A DNA stretch of 64,000 nt from Paenibacillus lautus NBRC 15380 (GCF_004000945.1 NZ_BIMF01000001.1:248001-312000), one strand, 5' to 3'; counted from the stretch's first letter, positions 55,396 through 64,000 are shown. A program made the numbers and translations. Notes: generated by a model not told the origin, from the letters alone.

Positions 55396-56142
55396 ATGAA
55401 TTCACAGGAATACAAGCAGTTTTATGATATCGTAGGAGCCTTAAACGGCTGGGACTTCAGCCAGGTCCGATGTATCTCGGAAGGTGTAAAGTGGGATTTT
55501 TACGATCAGGTCGGCAAATTATGCCAACCATCCGACGTTGTGCTCGATATCGGAACGGGCGGCGGAGAAAGCTTGTTATCCATCGCTGACAAAGCAGCAT
55601 CGCTGGTTGGAATCGATCTTTCGCATACGATGATTGAGACAGCCCGGCGGAATGAACGGAACGTATCGGCTTCCAATGTACGCTTTATGCAGATGGATGC
55701 AGAGGCGCTTCAATTCCCGGAGGCGTTTTTCAATTTGATCTCATGCAGACACTCCCCTTTCCGTGCATCAGAGGCGGCAAGAGTATTAGCAGCGGATGGC
55801 GTGTTTTTGACACAGCAGGTTCGCGAATGTGATAAAGCCAATCTGGCTCAAGCCTTTGGCAGAGGACAATCCTCCCGTAAAGACGGTGCCTTAAAGGATC
55901 AATATATGAAGGAACTTCGGCTTGCCGGGTTCCGCGATATCCAATATGCCGAATACGATGCGGTCGAATACTATGAGCGTGAAGAGGATCTCATCTTTCT
56001 GCTCAAGCACACGCCCATCATCCCCGGGTTTGGACAGGAGGAATCGGATTTTCGCATCCTGCAGCAGTTCATCAGAGACCATCGCACAGATCGTGGAATC
56101 CGAACGAATTCCGCACGGTTTATGATAGTGGCCCGGAAATAA
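55396..56142 (+). CDS. Class I SAM-dependent methyltransferase
   Basis: The 248-residue enzyme has a Rossmann methyltransferase core: motif I VVLDIGTGGGES near residue 52, the acidic LVGIDLSHTM after strand 2 and FMQMDAEALQFPEAFF. The C-terminal part is a compact helical cap. It resembles YcgJ/UbiE-type small-molecule methyltransferases; the substrate is unknown. The gene is monocistronic with a strong terminator and a GGAAGGTGG ribosome site. Confidence 0.88.
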   Translation: MNSQEYKQFYDIVGALNGWDFSQVRCISEGVKWDFYDQVGKLCQPSDVVLDIGTGGGESLLSIADKAASLVGIDLSHTMIETARRNERNVSASNVRFMQMDAEALQFPEAFFNLISCRHSPFRASEAARVLAADGVFLTQQVRECDKANLAQAFGRGQSSRKDGALKDQYMKELRLAGFRDIQYAEYDAVEYYEREEDLIFLLKHTPIIPGFGQEESDFRILQQFIRDHRTDRGIRTNSARFMIVARK

Positions 56143-56190
56143 CCGGCTCCTCTGGAAATCCATAACCCGCAGCATTCCGCTGGTAAATAG

Positions 56191-56232
56191 AAAAAGCGCA
56201 CAAGGGTCGAAGCCACCTTGGCGCTTTTTTTT
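56191..56232 (+). terminator. Terminator of the methyltransferase gene
   Basis: AAAAAGCGC-CAAGG pairs with CCTTG-GCGCTTTTT, followed by more T residues. Confidence 0.9.
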
Positions 56233-56252
56233 AGAGAGGTTTCTAAGCACAT

Positions 56253-56290
56253 AAAAAAGCAAGCCCCTCGCAAAAGGAGGAGCTTGCTTT
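56253..56290 (-). terminator. Terminator of the khtT-like gene
   Basis: On the minus strand GAAAGCAAGCTCCTC pairs with GAGGGGCTTGCTTTTTT. It lies back to back with the methyltransferase terminator. Confidence 0.9.
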
Positions 56291-56326
56291 CGGTATGGTT
56301 ATCATCTCTTCGACCAAGGAGCGCTA

Positions 56327-56815
56327 TTAACCGTTGACCAGCAATTCTTTCAGCTGCTTGATCTGCTTACGCTCGCCCGCTAGTACCAGCGTCGATCCCG
56401 CTGTCAGGATGTCGTCCGGACCCGGATTGATTTTCTGCTCTTTCTTGTTCACAATCGCTAATACATTAGCACCTGTACGTTGACGAACCTGAAGCCCTGC
56501 AATGGATTGTCCCACGCATTTGTAATGCGGCTCGATGCGTGCCCATTCGATGATCAGGTCTTCAAGAGTCACCTCGATTGTCTCCAGCGCTTTCGGCTTA
56601 TACGTCATGCCACCGATGATGCCGGCGATTTGTCTAGCCTCATCATCCTCTAATGTAATCTGGGAGATGGTCTCCTCAGGATCGTCATCTTCAAAATGGT
56701 ACAGCTCTCTACGGCCATCGTCATGAATAACAATAACCAGCTTATCCCCTGATCTCGCCTGAATAAGGAACTTCTTCCCGATACCCGGCAGATCAGATTC
56801 GCGAATAATACTCAT
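56327..56815 (-). CDS. khtT: Cation:proton antiporter regulatory subunit, KhtT-like
   Basis: The 162-residue soluble protein has an N-terminal dimer region (DLPGIGKKFLIQARSGDKLVIVIHDDGRRELY) and a TrkA-C/RCK_C domain (about 80-160, VRQRTGANVLAIV, GSTLVLAGER). In B. subtilis KhtT gates the K+/H+ antiporter KhtU and its RCK_C domain binds c-di-AMP. The gene follows the antiporter gene by 81 bases; in B. subtilis khtT precedes khtU. No khtS-like gene is seen. Confidence 0.9.
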   Translation of the reverse strand: MSIIRESDLPGIGKKFLIQARSGDKLVIVIHDDGRRELYHFEDDDPEETISQITLEDDEARQIAGIIGGMTYKPKALETIEVTLEDLIIEWARIEPHYKCVGQSIAGLQVRQRTGANVLAIVNKKEQKINPGPDDILTAGSTLVLAGERKQIKQLKELLVNG

Positions 56816-56896
56816 GTGAAAATCCTCCGTTCTGGGGTTAATTCAATCTCTAGATTATATAGATTAGTTGGAAGAAAGTAAATCATCCCAGCATCC

Positions 56897-58117
56897 TTAC
56901 ACTTTCCTTTTTTTTACTTTCTCCACAGGTTCGCTCCATTTGAATATTTTATTCACTCCACGGTAGACACGTTTTGATTCCTTGGCTAGAAGAGGCCCGA
57001 GGATCGCAAGAATCAGAACATAAAGCGCCGAGAATGGTTTCAGCACGGCGGACAGTCCGCCAGCGAGTCCCAGATTCGCAACGATTATCGTAAACTCCCC
57101 GCGTGCCATGATAGTCAATCCGATGTTAAGCGACGACTTATGTGATAGTCCCGCCTTGCGTCCCGCGATCATGCCTGCTACAAGGTTACCAATAATGGTC
57201 AGTCCCACAGCACCAAGTGCCAGCCATAACGCATTCCCCAGCGTGGTCGGGTCGATGCCGAGACCGAAGCTGAAGAAGAAGATCGCACCAAAGAAATCAC
57301 GAAAAGGAATGACCAGCTGCTCGATCCGTTCGCTATGATCCGTCTCGGATAAGGCTAGTCCGAACAGCAGCGCGCCAATCGCTTCGGCTACGTGCAGCGT
57401 CTCTGAAAATCCAGCAATAAAGAACATCGATGAGAAAACAACGATAATGAAAATTTCGCTGGACGTTATATTCAGCAATTTGTTAAGTATAGGTGGACCC
57501 TTTCTCGCAATAACAAAGAACAACAGCATATAACCTATGGATATACACACGGAGATGATCGTTGCCCCTACCGATGTGGCCCCGCCTAACAGCAGGCCCG
57601 ACATAATCGATAAGAACACGGCGAGAAAAATATCATCGAACAAAATCATGCCGAGAATAAGCTCTGTCTCCGCATTACCGGTGCGCCGCAGATCCACCAG
57701 TACTTTCGCCACAATCGCAGTAGAGGAAACTGACAGCATCCCTGCAATGATTAACGTCTCGTACAGCGGCATGTTGATCACAAATCCGTAAGCCAGGCCC
57801 AGAGCAAAGTTCAATATGACATATACGGTTCCGCCTACCACGATGTTTCGCCCGGACTTGATTAATTTCTGAACGGAGAATTCAAGGCCAAGGTAAAAGA
57901 GCAGGAATAGAATACCGATTTGCCCCAGAAAATCGATGATTCCCTGGCTCTCAATAAATTTAAAGTCTAGAATTCCTATCGTTGGTGCATGCGGACCTAC
58001 AAGCATCCCGAGTACAATCAAGAACGGTATAATCGAGAACTTGAGCTTTCCTGCAATTATGGAGGCTATAGCAACCAGAATCAGAGCAGTTCCAACCTCA
58101 AACATCATATGGTCCAT
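56897..58117 (-). CDS. khtU: K+/H+ antiporter, KhtU-like (CPA2 family)
   Basis: The 406-residue CPA2-type antiporter has about twelve helices, including FLFYLGLEFSVQKLIKSG, SVSSTAIVAKVLVDL and the typical IMARGEFTIIVANLG near the end. The family exports K+ in exchange for protons under high pH, high K+ or electrophile stress. ATG 58117 follows GGAGGAGG and gives the family length. A good promoter lies 46 bases upstream. The C-terminus ends shortly after the last helix, so regulation must come from the separate KhtT. Confidence 0.92.
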   Translation of the reverse strand: MDHMMFEVGTALILVAIASIIAGKLKFSIIPFLIVLGMLVGPHAPTIGILDFKFIESQGIIDFLGQIGILFLLFYLGLEFSVQKLIKSGRNIVVGGTVYVILNFALGLAYGFVINMPLYETLIIAGMLSVSSTAIVAKVLVDLRRTGNAETELILGMILFDDIFLAVFLSIMSGLLLGGATSVGATIISVCISIGYMLLFFVIARKGPPILNKLLNITSSEIFIIVVFSSMFFIAGFSETLHVAEAIGALLFGLALSETDHSERIEQLVIPFRDFFGAIFFFSFGLGIDPTTLGNALWLALGAVGLTIIGNLVAGMIAGRKAGLSHKSSLNIGLTIMARGEFTIIVANLGLAGGLSAVLKPFSALYVLILAILGPLLAKESKRVYRGVNKIFKWSEPVEKVKKRKV

Positions 58118-58162
58118 AGAAGACCTCCTCCTCCTCGAATTTGACTTCTGGCAATCATTTCT

Positions 58163-58191
58163 ATTATACATTAAATTGCATACTTTTACAA
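58163..58191 (-). promoter_or_regulatory. sigma-A-type promoter of the khtU-khtT operon
   Basis: On the minus strand TTGTAA (58186-58191), 17-base spacer, TATAAT (58163-58168). The 368-base gap up to desR holds this promoter, the desR terminator and AT-rich DNA. Confidence 0.7.
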
Positions 58192-58433
58192 AGCAACGGC
58201 AATATTCTTGTTTGAACACTCTATAGATGCTAAATTATTCCCATGAAATACAGGCTTAATTTTATTAGCAATTTCATTGTTTCCAAAAAATATAAATTAT
58301 ATCCAAATACTTTACCACACGAAAGAAATTGAATATTTATTCATTATAATGAATACAATACCAGGTAAAAAAATCCATATATCGCGCGAATCCAAACGAC
58401 CTTCTGGGCTAACACCTTTCTCTTTATTCACAC

Positions 58434-58468
58434 GAAAAGAAGCCCGGTGGCTGCAACCACGGGGCTTC
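58434..58468 (-). terminator. Terminator of the des operon
   Basis: On the minus strand GAAGCCCCGTGG pairs with CCACCGGGCTTC, followed by TTTTC, 18 bases after the desR stop. Confidence 0.85.
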
Positions 58469-58485
58469 CGACTATTTTCAGATGA

Positions 58486-59088
58486 TTATTTAAACCAACC
58501 TTTTTCTTTAAAACGCGTGATCGCTTCGATCCGGTTGCTGACACCAAGCTTATCAAGAATAACGGAAATATAATTCCGCACGGTACCCGTTGTAATAAAC
58601 AGCTGATTGGCAATTTCCTTCGTATTCTTGCCGTCCGCAATCAGGCTCAGCACTTCCTTTTCCCGCTCCGTCAGCGGATTCTCTTCACCGGAATACGCTT
58701 CATCCACCAGCTCGGAGGCGTATATTCGTCTGCCTGCCATAATGCTCCGAATGGATGCAGCCAGTTCCTCGCTTGGACTGTCCTTAAGCAGGTAGGCATT
58801 GGCGCCGGCCTTCACGGCACGCTCGAAATACCCCGGCCGGGCAAAGGTCGTCAAGATCATCACCTTGCAGCCATAGCCCTTTAGTTCTTCGGCAGCCTCA
58901 AGTCCGTTCATCATCGGCATCTCAATATCCATGATACAGATATCCGGTTTATGAAGTTTGACAAGCTGTACGGCATCCTTCCCGTTCCCTGCCGTCCCGA
59001 CCACTTGCATATCTTCTTCCAGATCAAGCAGTGAGGCCAGGGCTCCAAGCAGCAATCGCTGATCTTCGGCTATGACAATTCGGATCAT
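58486..59088 (-). CDS. desR: DesR-like response regulator (NarL family)
   Basis: The 200-residue regulator has a receiver domain with Asp54 (CIMDIEMP), the same position as in B. subtilis DesR, and a C-terminal LuxR-type helix-turn-helix (LTEREKEVLSLIADGKNTKE, then FITTGTVRNYISVILDKL). In B. subtilis phosphorylated DesR activates the desaturase gene in the cold. The start overlaps the desK stop by four bases (ATGA), so the two are translationally coupled. Confidence 0.95.
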   Translation of the reverse strand: MIRIVIAEDQRLLLGALASLLDLEEDMQVVGTAGNGKDAVQLVKLHKPDICIMDIEMPMMNGLEAAEELKGYGCKVMILTTFARPGYFERAVKAGANAYLLKDSPSEELAASIRSIMAGRRIYASELVDEAYSGEENPLTEREKEVLSLIADGKNTKEIANQLFITTGTVRNYISVILDKLGVSNRIEAITRFKEKGWFK

Positions 59089-60218
59089 ATTCCCGCCTCC
59101 TTATCCGGCATTCTAAGCACATTAGGTACACGAAGGACCAGCGTAGTTCCCTCGCCGGAAGTGAGCTCCATGCTTCCGTTTACGAATTCAAGCCGCTCTC
59201 TCATTCCCCGCAGTCCATTTCCGCGGTTTCTCGCATCGGTCACGAACCCTGTTCCATTGTCCTTCACCCTTGCAACCAGATCCGTTTCCGTGGATTCGAT
59301 CACAATGGAACAAGCCGTGGCATTGCTATGTTTCACTATGTTATTCACGGCCTCTTTCAGGCACATGCTGATCACATTTTCATTCATTAACGACAGATTT
59401 TCCGGCTCCAGAGTTCCCTCAAAGGTTAATTCAATCTGGGCAGCCTTTAGAATTTGCTGAATACGGAAAATCTCGTCCGTAAGCCGGGTCCCCCGCATCC
59501 GCGTCACCATCTCGCGCACTTCCTGGAGTGCGGTTCTGGCTGTCTGGCGCACATCGTTGATCTCGGCCTGGGCTCTTTCCGTATCTTGCGTCATCAATTT
59601 ACCGGCCAAATCGCTTTTGAGGCCAATGAGAGACAGCTTTTGTCCGAGCGTATCATGCAAATCGCGGGCAATCCGCTGACGTTCCTCCAGCTTCACCAGT
59701 TCCGAAATCCGTTTGTTGGCATCCTCCAGCTGACCCTGCAGCTGATCATTCTTGTTCCGGTTATAGTTGGTCACGGGCAGCAGAATAACCCCGACTACAC
59801 TGACTAGCATAAATGGCAGCTGTGTGATGAAGAACGGATTCCGCGTTAACAATCCATAATTGACCGTTATAATGGTCGTGACCAGATGGATCGAATACAG
59901 CGTGATAAACCCTGCCTTATTCTTGATGTTCCCGATGAAAAATGCAAGGAACAACGAGAAATAAACATACCCGAACACCACTGACATCGTAATCGATATC
60001 AGAATTTGCAGACTCGTCCAGAAGTAGACGAGCCAGCCTTTGGCCAGAAATGAAAGCACATAGAAGGCAAAGAACATCACAATCATCAGAGTGCCGAAGA
60101 CGACCTGATAGGTAGAGGTCGACCGGAAGATGAAATAGAACGGAAGGATGTAGAAGACAACCCATACATAAGGGCTCAGCCCCGTACTTTTATGAAATAT
60201 CTGATACCATTTCTGCAT
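59085..60218 (-). CDS. desK: DesK-like thermosensor histidine kinase
   Basis: The 377-residue kinase has about five membrane helices in the first 150 residues, a cytosolic coiled segment (QLEDANKRISELVKLEE) and a HisKA_3 domain with ARDLHDTLGQKLSL, whose His188 matches the phosphorylated residue number in B. subtilis DesK. The ATPase part shows NNIVKHSNAT and GNGLRGMRERL. In the family it senses membrane thickness or order as temperature falls. It is located between the desaturase and desR genes. Confidence 0.94.
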   Translation of the reverse strand: MQKWYQIFHKSTGLSPYVWVVFYILPFYFIFRSTSTYQVVFGTLMIVMFFAFYVLSFLAKGWLVYFWTSLQILISITMSVVFGYVYFSLFLAFFIGNIKNKAGFITLYSIHLVTTIITVNYGLLTRNPFFITQLPFMLVSVVGVILLPVTNYNRNKNDQLQGQLEDANKRISELVKLEERQRIARDLHDTLGQKLSLIGLKSDLAGKLMTQDTERAQAEINDVRQTARTALQEVREMVTRMRGTRLTDEIFRIQQILKAAQIELTFEGTLEPENLSLMNENVISMCLKEAVNNIVKHSNATACSIVIESTETDLVARVKDNGTGFVTDARNRGNGLRGMRERLEFVNGSMELTSGEGTTLVLRVPNVLRMPDKEAGI

Positions 60219-60310
60219 GGAGTCCCACCTTCTGTCGGTTCAAGCTTCGTCCTTATTTCTGCCTAACGCGTATTCTTATTTTCCTATTATAACCTCGTAG
60301 CCGCAAGGAA

Positions 60311-61387
60311 TTACTCGCCCTGCACTCTGCGTCTGCTGCTCGCCAGGCTCTTCTCGGCTTTCGCCAATACCGATTCCTGCGGTTTACGGAGCGACTTCTT
60401 TGCTTCCCTAAACGTGACGAACACCTTTTTCTCTTCATCCCACAGACGGAAACGTATAGACTTCAAACTGGTCTTCAGTGTAATCGTTGTTGCCTTTTGC
60501 AGCGGAGGAGCGGCTTCATGCGCCTTCTCCAGGTTGTAATTAGGAACCTTCGGGCTAAGATGGTGAACGTGATGGAAGCCGATGTTGCCTGTGATCCATT
60601 GCAGGACCTTCGGAAGTTTGTAATAAGAGCTGCCTTCTACGGCTGCATTGATATAACTCCACTCTTCATCATGCTCATAGTACGTTTCTTCGAATTGATG
60701 CTGTACATAGAACAACCAAATGCCAAGCATCCCCGATACCATGAATATAGGAGCTTGAACGAGCAGGAATGCCTGCCATCCAATCGCCCAGCACAGCAAT
60801 GCATACAGCGCAACAATCGAAATATTCGTTATATAATTACTGATCTTCTCCTTGCGTCTCGCACCTTTACGGTTAAAACGGTAGGTTATCAGAAAAATAG
60901 CAATAGGACCCAGTCCAAACATCACAATCGGATTACGGTAAACCCGGTAGTATAGACGCTGCCAAAAGGAAGCGGCCCCATACTCTTCAACGGTCAATAC
61001 CCACATATCGCCGATTCCCCGCTTATCGAGGTTGCTGCTCGTCGCGTGATGAATCGCGTGCGTGTTCTTCCATTGTTCGTAAGGACACAAAGTAATAACG
61101 CCTGTAATCGTGCCGAGAATTTTGTTCGCCTTGCGGCTTTTGAAGAAAGATCCGTGACAGCAGTCATGGAATATGATAAACGTCCGGACAACAAACCCCG
61201 AAGCAATAATAGCTATGGGAATGGTAAGCCAGTACGATACGGATAGACTTAAATAGGCTGCATACCATAGCAGGATTAAGGGAACCAGTGTATTGAAAAG
61301 CTGACCTATACTCGCCTTTGTGTCAATTTCTTCATAAGGGGCAACGTTCTTTTTCAAGCTGGACAATTTGTTATCGGGCTTAGCCAT
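60311..61387 (-). CDS. des: Acyl-lipid fatty acid desaturase, Des-like
   Basis: The 358-residue membrane di-iron desaturase shows three histidine boxes: HDCCH (residues 74-78), HAIHH (110-114) and HHVHH (272-276). B. subtilis Des introduces a delta-5 double bond into membrane lipid acyl chains upon cold shock. ATG 61387 follows GAGGAAGACAACT. The order des-desK-desR is as in B. subtilis, and a candidate DesR site with a weak -35 promoter lies upstream. Confidence 0.95.
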   Translation of the reverse strand: MAKPDNKLSSLKKNVAPYEEIDTKASIGQLFNTLVPLILLWYAAYLSLSVSYWLTIPIAIIASGFVVRTFIIFHDCCHGSFFKSRKANKILGTITGVITLCPYEQWKNTHAIHHATSSNLDKRGIGDMWVLTVEEYGAASFWQRLYYRVYRNPIVMFGLGPIAIFLITYRFNRKGARRKEKISNYITNISIVALYALLCWAIGWQAFLLVQAPIFMVSGMLGIWLFYVQHQFEETYYEHDEEWSYINAAVEGSSYYKLPKVLQWITGNIGFHHVHHLSPKVPNYNLEKAHEAAPPLQKATTITLKTSLKSIRFRLWDEEKKVFVTFREAKKSLRKPQESVLAKAEKSLASSRRRVQGE

Positions 61388-61453
61388 AGTTGTCTTCCTC
61401 CTCGAAATGAAGCGCAAGGACGTTGTGAAGCTGTCACGCACTTGTCTAATCTA

Positions 61454-61510
61454 ATTATAGCTAGGATGTCACGCGTGTCGTAGTCATAAACGTCATTTCG
61501 GGAGTATGAC
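61454..61510 (-). promoter_or_regulatory. Candidate des promoter with DesR operator
   Basis: On the minus strand a TATAAT box (61454-61459) has only a poor -35 (TACGAC at 61477-61482), as expected of an activated promoter. Directly upstream GTCAT (61492-61496) and ATGAC (61506-61510) form an inverted repeat around nine bases, with another GTCAT at 61483-61487. Confidence 0.5.
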
Positions 61511-61515
61511 AAATA

Positions 61516-62514
61516 TCATATATCGGTGCGGGTATCCGCCGGGAACCGCAGTCCGATCTGGCTCCTGGCTTCCTGCATAATTTCGGCCGTAATGAGTGAG
61601 TTGGCATGGGTATTAATTAGACTTTCCCGTTCGCCGAACCGGATTAAATCGATAAATTCCCGGGCTTCATAATACATCGATTCATGGGTTTGCAGCTGGG
61701 TGACGTTCTCAATGGTGCCGTCTCTGTAGTGAATCTTCACATCGTACGGCTGATTGATCTTGTCGATGATCATCGTGCCGTTCTCGCCCTGGATTTCGGC
61801 AGGGGCATAGGAATCGCTGATTTTGGAATGCATGATCACGGCATCCATCTCGGGATAGGACAACAACAGGCTGCCCTCGCCATCAACCCCGGAGGATAGC
61901 ATATAGCCGGAGGCTTTGACGGAGTCCGGTTTACCGAACAGGGTGACCATCGGGTACAGGCAATAAATCCCCAGATCCATGAGTGAACCGTTGGAATATT
62001 CAGGGTTGAACGCATTCAGTACCGTCCCCTGCTTGAACGCGTCATAACGGGAGGAATATTGGCAATAGCTTGCAAAATAACGCCGAATCGGACCCAGCTT
62101 GTACAGGTTGTCCCTGACGGTCCTGAAATTTGGCATCAACGTCGACTTCAAAGCTTCCATGAGCAAAACATTGTTATTCTTCGCAGCTTCAATCATGGCG
62201 GACACTTCGACTGCATTAGAAGCCATCGGCTTCTCGCAAAGAACATGCTTCCCGTGGTTCATGCATAATATCGCCTGATCCACGTGATAGGAATTCGGAC
62301 TCGCAATGTACACCGCGTCAATCTCGTCATCCTGCAGCATCGTTACAAGATCGGTGTACACTTTGGGGTCCGCGTACTTGGCCGCGAAAGCCCTGCCCTT
62401 CTCTTCCGTGCGGGAGTATACGGCAGCAAGAATAAATTCTTCCGTCTCCAGAGCGGCTTGGAGAAACCGCTCGGTAATCCAGTTTGTGCCGATAACGGCA
62501 AAACGGATGTTCAT
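61516..62514 (-). CDS. Gfo/Idh/MocA family oxidoreductase
   Basis: The 332-residue enzyme has an N-terminal Rossmann domain (RFAVIGTNWITERF, where the usual GxGxxG is degenerate with Asn in place of the middle Gly) and HVLCEKPMASN with the catalytic Lys. The C-terminal half carries the dimerisation sheet. A role in sugar or polyol oxidation is likely, with unknown substrate. It follows a thioesterase gene by 50 bases in the same direction and lies upstream of des, without a terminator in between that I can see. Confidence 0.88.
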   Translation of the reverse strand: MNIRFAVIGTNWITERFLQAALETEEFILAAVYSRTEEKGRAFAAKYADPKVYTDLVTMLQDDEIDAVYIASPNSYHVDQAILCMNHGKHVLCEKPMASNAVEVSAMIEAAKNNNVLLMEALKSTLMPNFRTVRDNLYKLGPIRRYFASYCQYSSRYDAFKQGTVLNAFNPEYSNGSLMDLGIYCLYPMVTLFGKPDSVKASGYMLSSGVDGEGSLLLSYPEMDAVIMHSKISDSYAPAEIQGENGTMIIDKINQPYDVKIHYRDGTIENVTQLQTHESMYYEAREFIDLIRFGERESLINTHANSLITAEIMQEARSQIGLRFPADTRTDI

Positions 62515-62564
62515 CCCTAATCCCTTCCCTTCTTATCTGATTATGATTGATCTTTCGCTTTTCG

Positions 62565-63020
62565 TTACATCCATCCTTCAAACGTCGAAATTCGCTCGCG
62601 TGCCGAATCCGGAATCGGCGTGCTCTTGCCTGATGCAGTATCGATGAGCACAATGGTTCCACGCCCGGCCGCTTTTAAGGCGCCGTCCACCACGATCGCA
62701 TACTGAACGTCCATGGAGGAACGTCCGATCTCAGCTACCCGGACATGAAGCTTAAGCGGGTCCTTCAGATACAATTGAGCAAGATACTGGCACTCCAGAT
62801 CTGCAACCACCGACACCTTTTTGTCACTGAACAGATCCTCGGTCAATCCCAAGTTCTCGAAATACTCAATGCGTCCCTGCTCAAAATACATGAAATAACT
62901 GACGTTATTGACATGACCCAGCATATCCGTTTCGCAGTACCTTATCTTTATCGGAATTTCAAAGTGAAACGTGTCCAGCCAAGCCTTGGGATCCGGTTGT
63001 ATGAAGGTTGTTTTTTTCAT
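62565..63020 (-). CDS. Acyl-CoA thioesterase, 4HBT hot-dog family
   Basis: The 151-residue protein has the hot-dog signature IRYCETDMLGHVNNVSYFMY with the catalytic Asp and conserved GHVNN of the YbgC/4HBT group, and VDGALKAAGRGTIVLID in the last strand. Members hydrolyse short or medium acyl-CoA thioesters. It forms a likely operon with the downstream oxidoreductase. The AAAGGGGA ribosome site supports the start. Confidence 0.9.
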   Translation of the reverse strand: MKKTTFIQPDPKAWLDTFHFEIPIKIRYCETDMLGHVNNVSYFMYFEQGRIEYFENLGLTEDLFSDKKVSVVADLECQYLAQLYLKDPLKLHVRVAEIGRSSMDVQYAIVVDGALKAAGRGTIVLIDTASGKSTPIPDSARERISTFEGWM

Positions 63021-63208
63021 GATGAGTCCCCTTTCTCTTTATAAGAGACAAATGTATGTACAATTATAATCGGTCTTCTACAAGGATAGTCAATACAAGT
63101 TGAGTCCGTCAACTAAATAACCAAATCATGGATAAGCCGCCAGATTCGCCCGTTGAACGAGGCTTGACATCCGCTTCTCTCATACGTTGCCTGAATGCAG
63201 CTAGCCAT

Positions 63209-63256
63209 GAAAAAAAGACCACCCACTCCAGAGCAGGATCACTGGAGGGATGGTCT
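63209..63256 (-). terminator. Terminator of the ribose-type permease gene
   Basis: On the minus strand AGACCATCCCTCCAG pairs with CTGGAGTGGGTGGTCT, followed by seven T. Confidence 0.9.
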
Positions 63257-63308
63257 CGATAAGTATGAATGGAACAAAGCTCGGTTAAAAAAAGCGCAGC
63301 TTAAGCGA

Positions 63309-64000
63309 TCAATGCCGCTTCTTATAATAAGTTAAAGCAAGCGCCAACGCCAGCACGGCGCCCTTCACGATATCCATCGCATAATACGGCACGGACAGCA
63401 TGATCAGACCATTTTGCAATATACCGATCAATACTGCCCCGACAAAGGTTCCGAGCGCGTTCGGCTTGCCGGCTCCGAATACGGAGTATCCGATAAAGGT
63501 TGCAGCGACGGCATCCATCAGGTAAGGTCCGCCGGAGTTGACTTCGGCTGTCATAACCCGAGCCCCGAGGATAATGCCGCCGATGGCGGCAAACAAAGCG
63601 GAGACCAGATAAGCGATCAGTCGGTATTTACTCACCGGTATCCCGGATAAAGCAGCGGCTTCGCGGTTGCCCCCGATCATGTACATGTACCGCCCGTGTT
63701 TCGTATAGGTCAGAAACAGATGGACCACGAGGACCACGACAACCATAATGATAATGATCCATGGCACTTGCCCGATCTTCTCAAACACCGCCGGAATTTT
63801 ACCGGTGGCAAAGTCTCCGCTCGGCAGGATCATATTCTGGGAAATGGTAGCGCCGCGGGTATACGTGAGCGCAACGCCCTGAAAGATAAACATCGTCGCC
63901 AACGTCATCAGCATATCGTCAATTTTGAAATTGATGACCAGGAAAGCGTTGATCAATCCCACGACCAGACAGAACAGCAGCGTGAGACCAATGCCGATGC
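63309..64000 (-). CDS. Ribose-type ABC transporter permease (RbsC family), 5' end outside the window
   Basis: The frame is open through the right edge, so the N-terminus is missing; at least 230 residues are present. Visible family features are VGLINAFLVINFKIDDMLMTLATM, YTKHGRYMYMIGGNREAAALSGI and PYLMDAVAATFIGYSVFG, the CUT2 permease hallmarks, with about six remaining membrane helices. It exchanges monosaccharides such as ribose or a related pentose together with an RbsA-type ATPase and an RbsB-type receptor, presumably encoded to the right. It ends the operon, as a strong terminator follows. Confidence 0.92.
   Translation of the reverse strand, partial: IGIGLTLLFCLVVGLINAFLVINFKIDDMLMTLATMFIFQGVALTYTRGATISQNMILPSGDFATGKIPAVFEKIGQVPWIIIIMVVVVLVVHLFLTYTKHGRYMYMIGGNREAAALSGIPVSKYRLIAYLVSALFAAIGGIILGARVMTAEVNSGGPYLMDAVAATFIGYSVFGAGKPNALGTFVGAVLIGILQNGLIMLSVPYYAMDIVKGAVLALALALTYYKKRH

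Overview
The window looks like a chromosomal stretch of a Paenibacillus or close relative (Firmicutes, moderate GC). The clues are three LplABC/MalEFG-type sugar importers that each travel with an AraC-type regulator and lack their own ATPase, S-layer-homology anchored giant exoenzymes, Big_2 domains, strong AGGAGG ribosome sites with some GTG/TTG starts, and gene blocks that mirror Bacillus loci (des-desK-desR, khtU/khtT, ywrCBA-like, ydbS/ydbT-like). I see no tRNA, rRNA, insertion sequence, prophage or CRISPR array. Species assignment is inference.

Layout. 1-2.9 kb: a secreted choice-of-anchor I / 5'-nucleotidase-type protein, cut by the left edge. 3.2-9.6 kb: a small membrane protein, a lipoprotein plus two permeases (LplA/C/B type, minus strand) and a divergent membrane-bound AraC sensor-regulator. 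9.7-15.5 kb: an acyltransferase, a cupin-AraC regulator and a second importer (plus strand). 15.6-21.2 kb: GNAT acetyltransferase, WYL regulator with a GyrI-like partner, a YdbS/YdbT-like PH-domain membrane pair and a TVP38/TMEM64 protein. 21.3-33.9 kb: a secreted-enzyme island with a GHL10 glycosidase-like protein, a 2034-residue SLH-anchored phosphodiester glycosidase/phosphoesterase and a CapA-type protein, interrupted by an ABM monooxygenase-like gene and a Gfo/Idh/MocA oxidoreductase. 34.3-36.0 kb: Lrp/AsnC regulator with two half-size chromate transporters. 36.1-44.3 kb: repeats, a Rieske protein, an ACMSD-type amidohydrolase and the third importer with its AraC regulator. 44.4-51.3 kb: an RCC1-like/stalk-domain protein, a CPBP protease with PadR regulator, a PQQ-type propeller protein and two small lipoproteins. 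51.5-56.1 kb: two-component system, membrane acyltransferase, methyltransferase. 56.3-64 kb: KhtT/KhtU potassium efflux, the des-desK-desR cold-sensing operon, oxidoreductase plus thioesterase, and a ribose-type permease cut by the right edge.

How it fits together. Much of the window serves capture and breakdown of extracellular glycans or glycoconjugates: secreted modular enzymes at the surface, solute-binding lipoproteins and paired permeases for uptake, AraC regulators and candidate cre sites for control, and cytosolic oxidoreductases for processing. The rest is envelope homeostasis (desaturase thermosensor, K+/H+ antiport, PH-domain proteins).

The most notable signals are (1) two far-apart secreted-enzyme genes that share both a CBM-like module and an upstream element with two conserved boxes at identical spacing; (2) a sugar-type importer in one transcription unit with an ACMSD-like decarboxylase and a nearby Rieske protein; (3) a two-copy nested hairpin repeat with compensatory changes; and (4) a PadR-CPBP operon with a clear palindromic operator.
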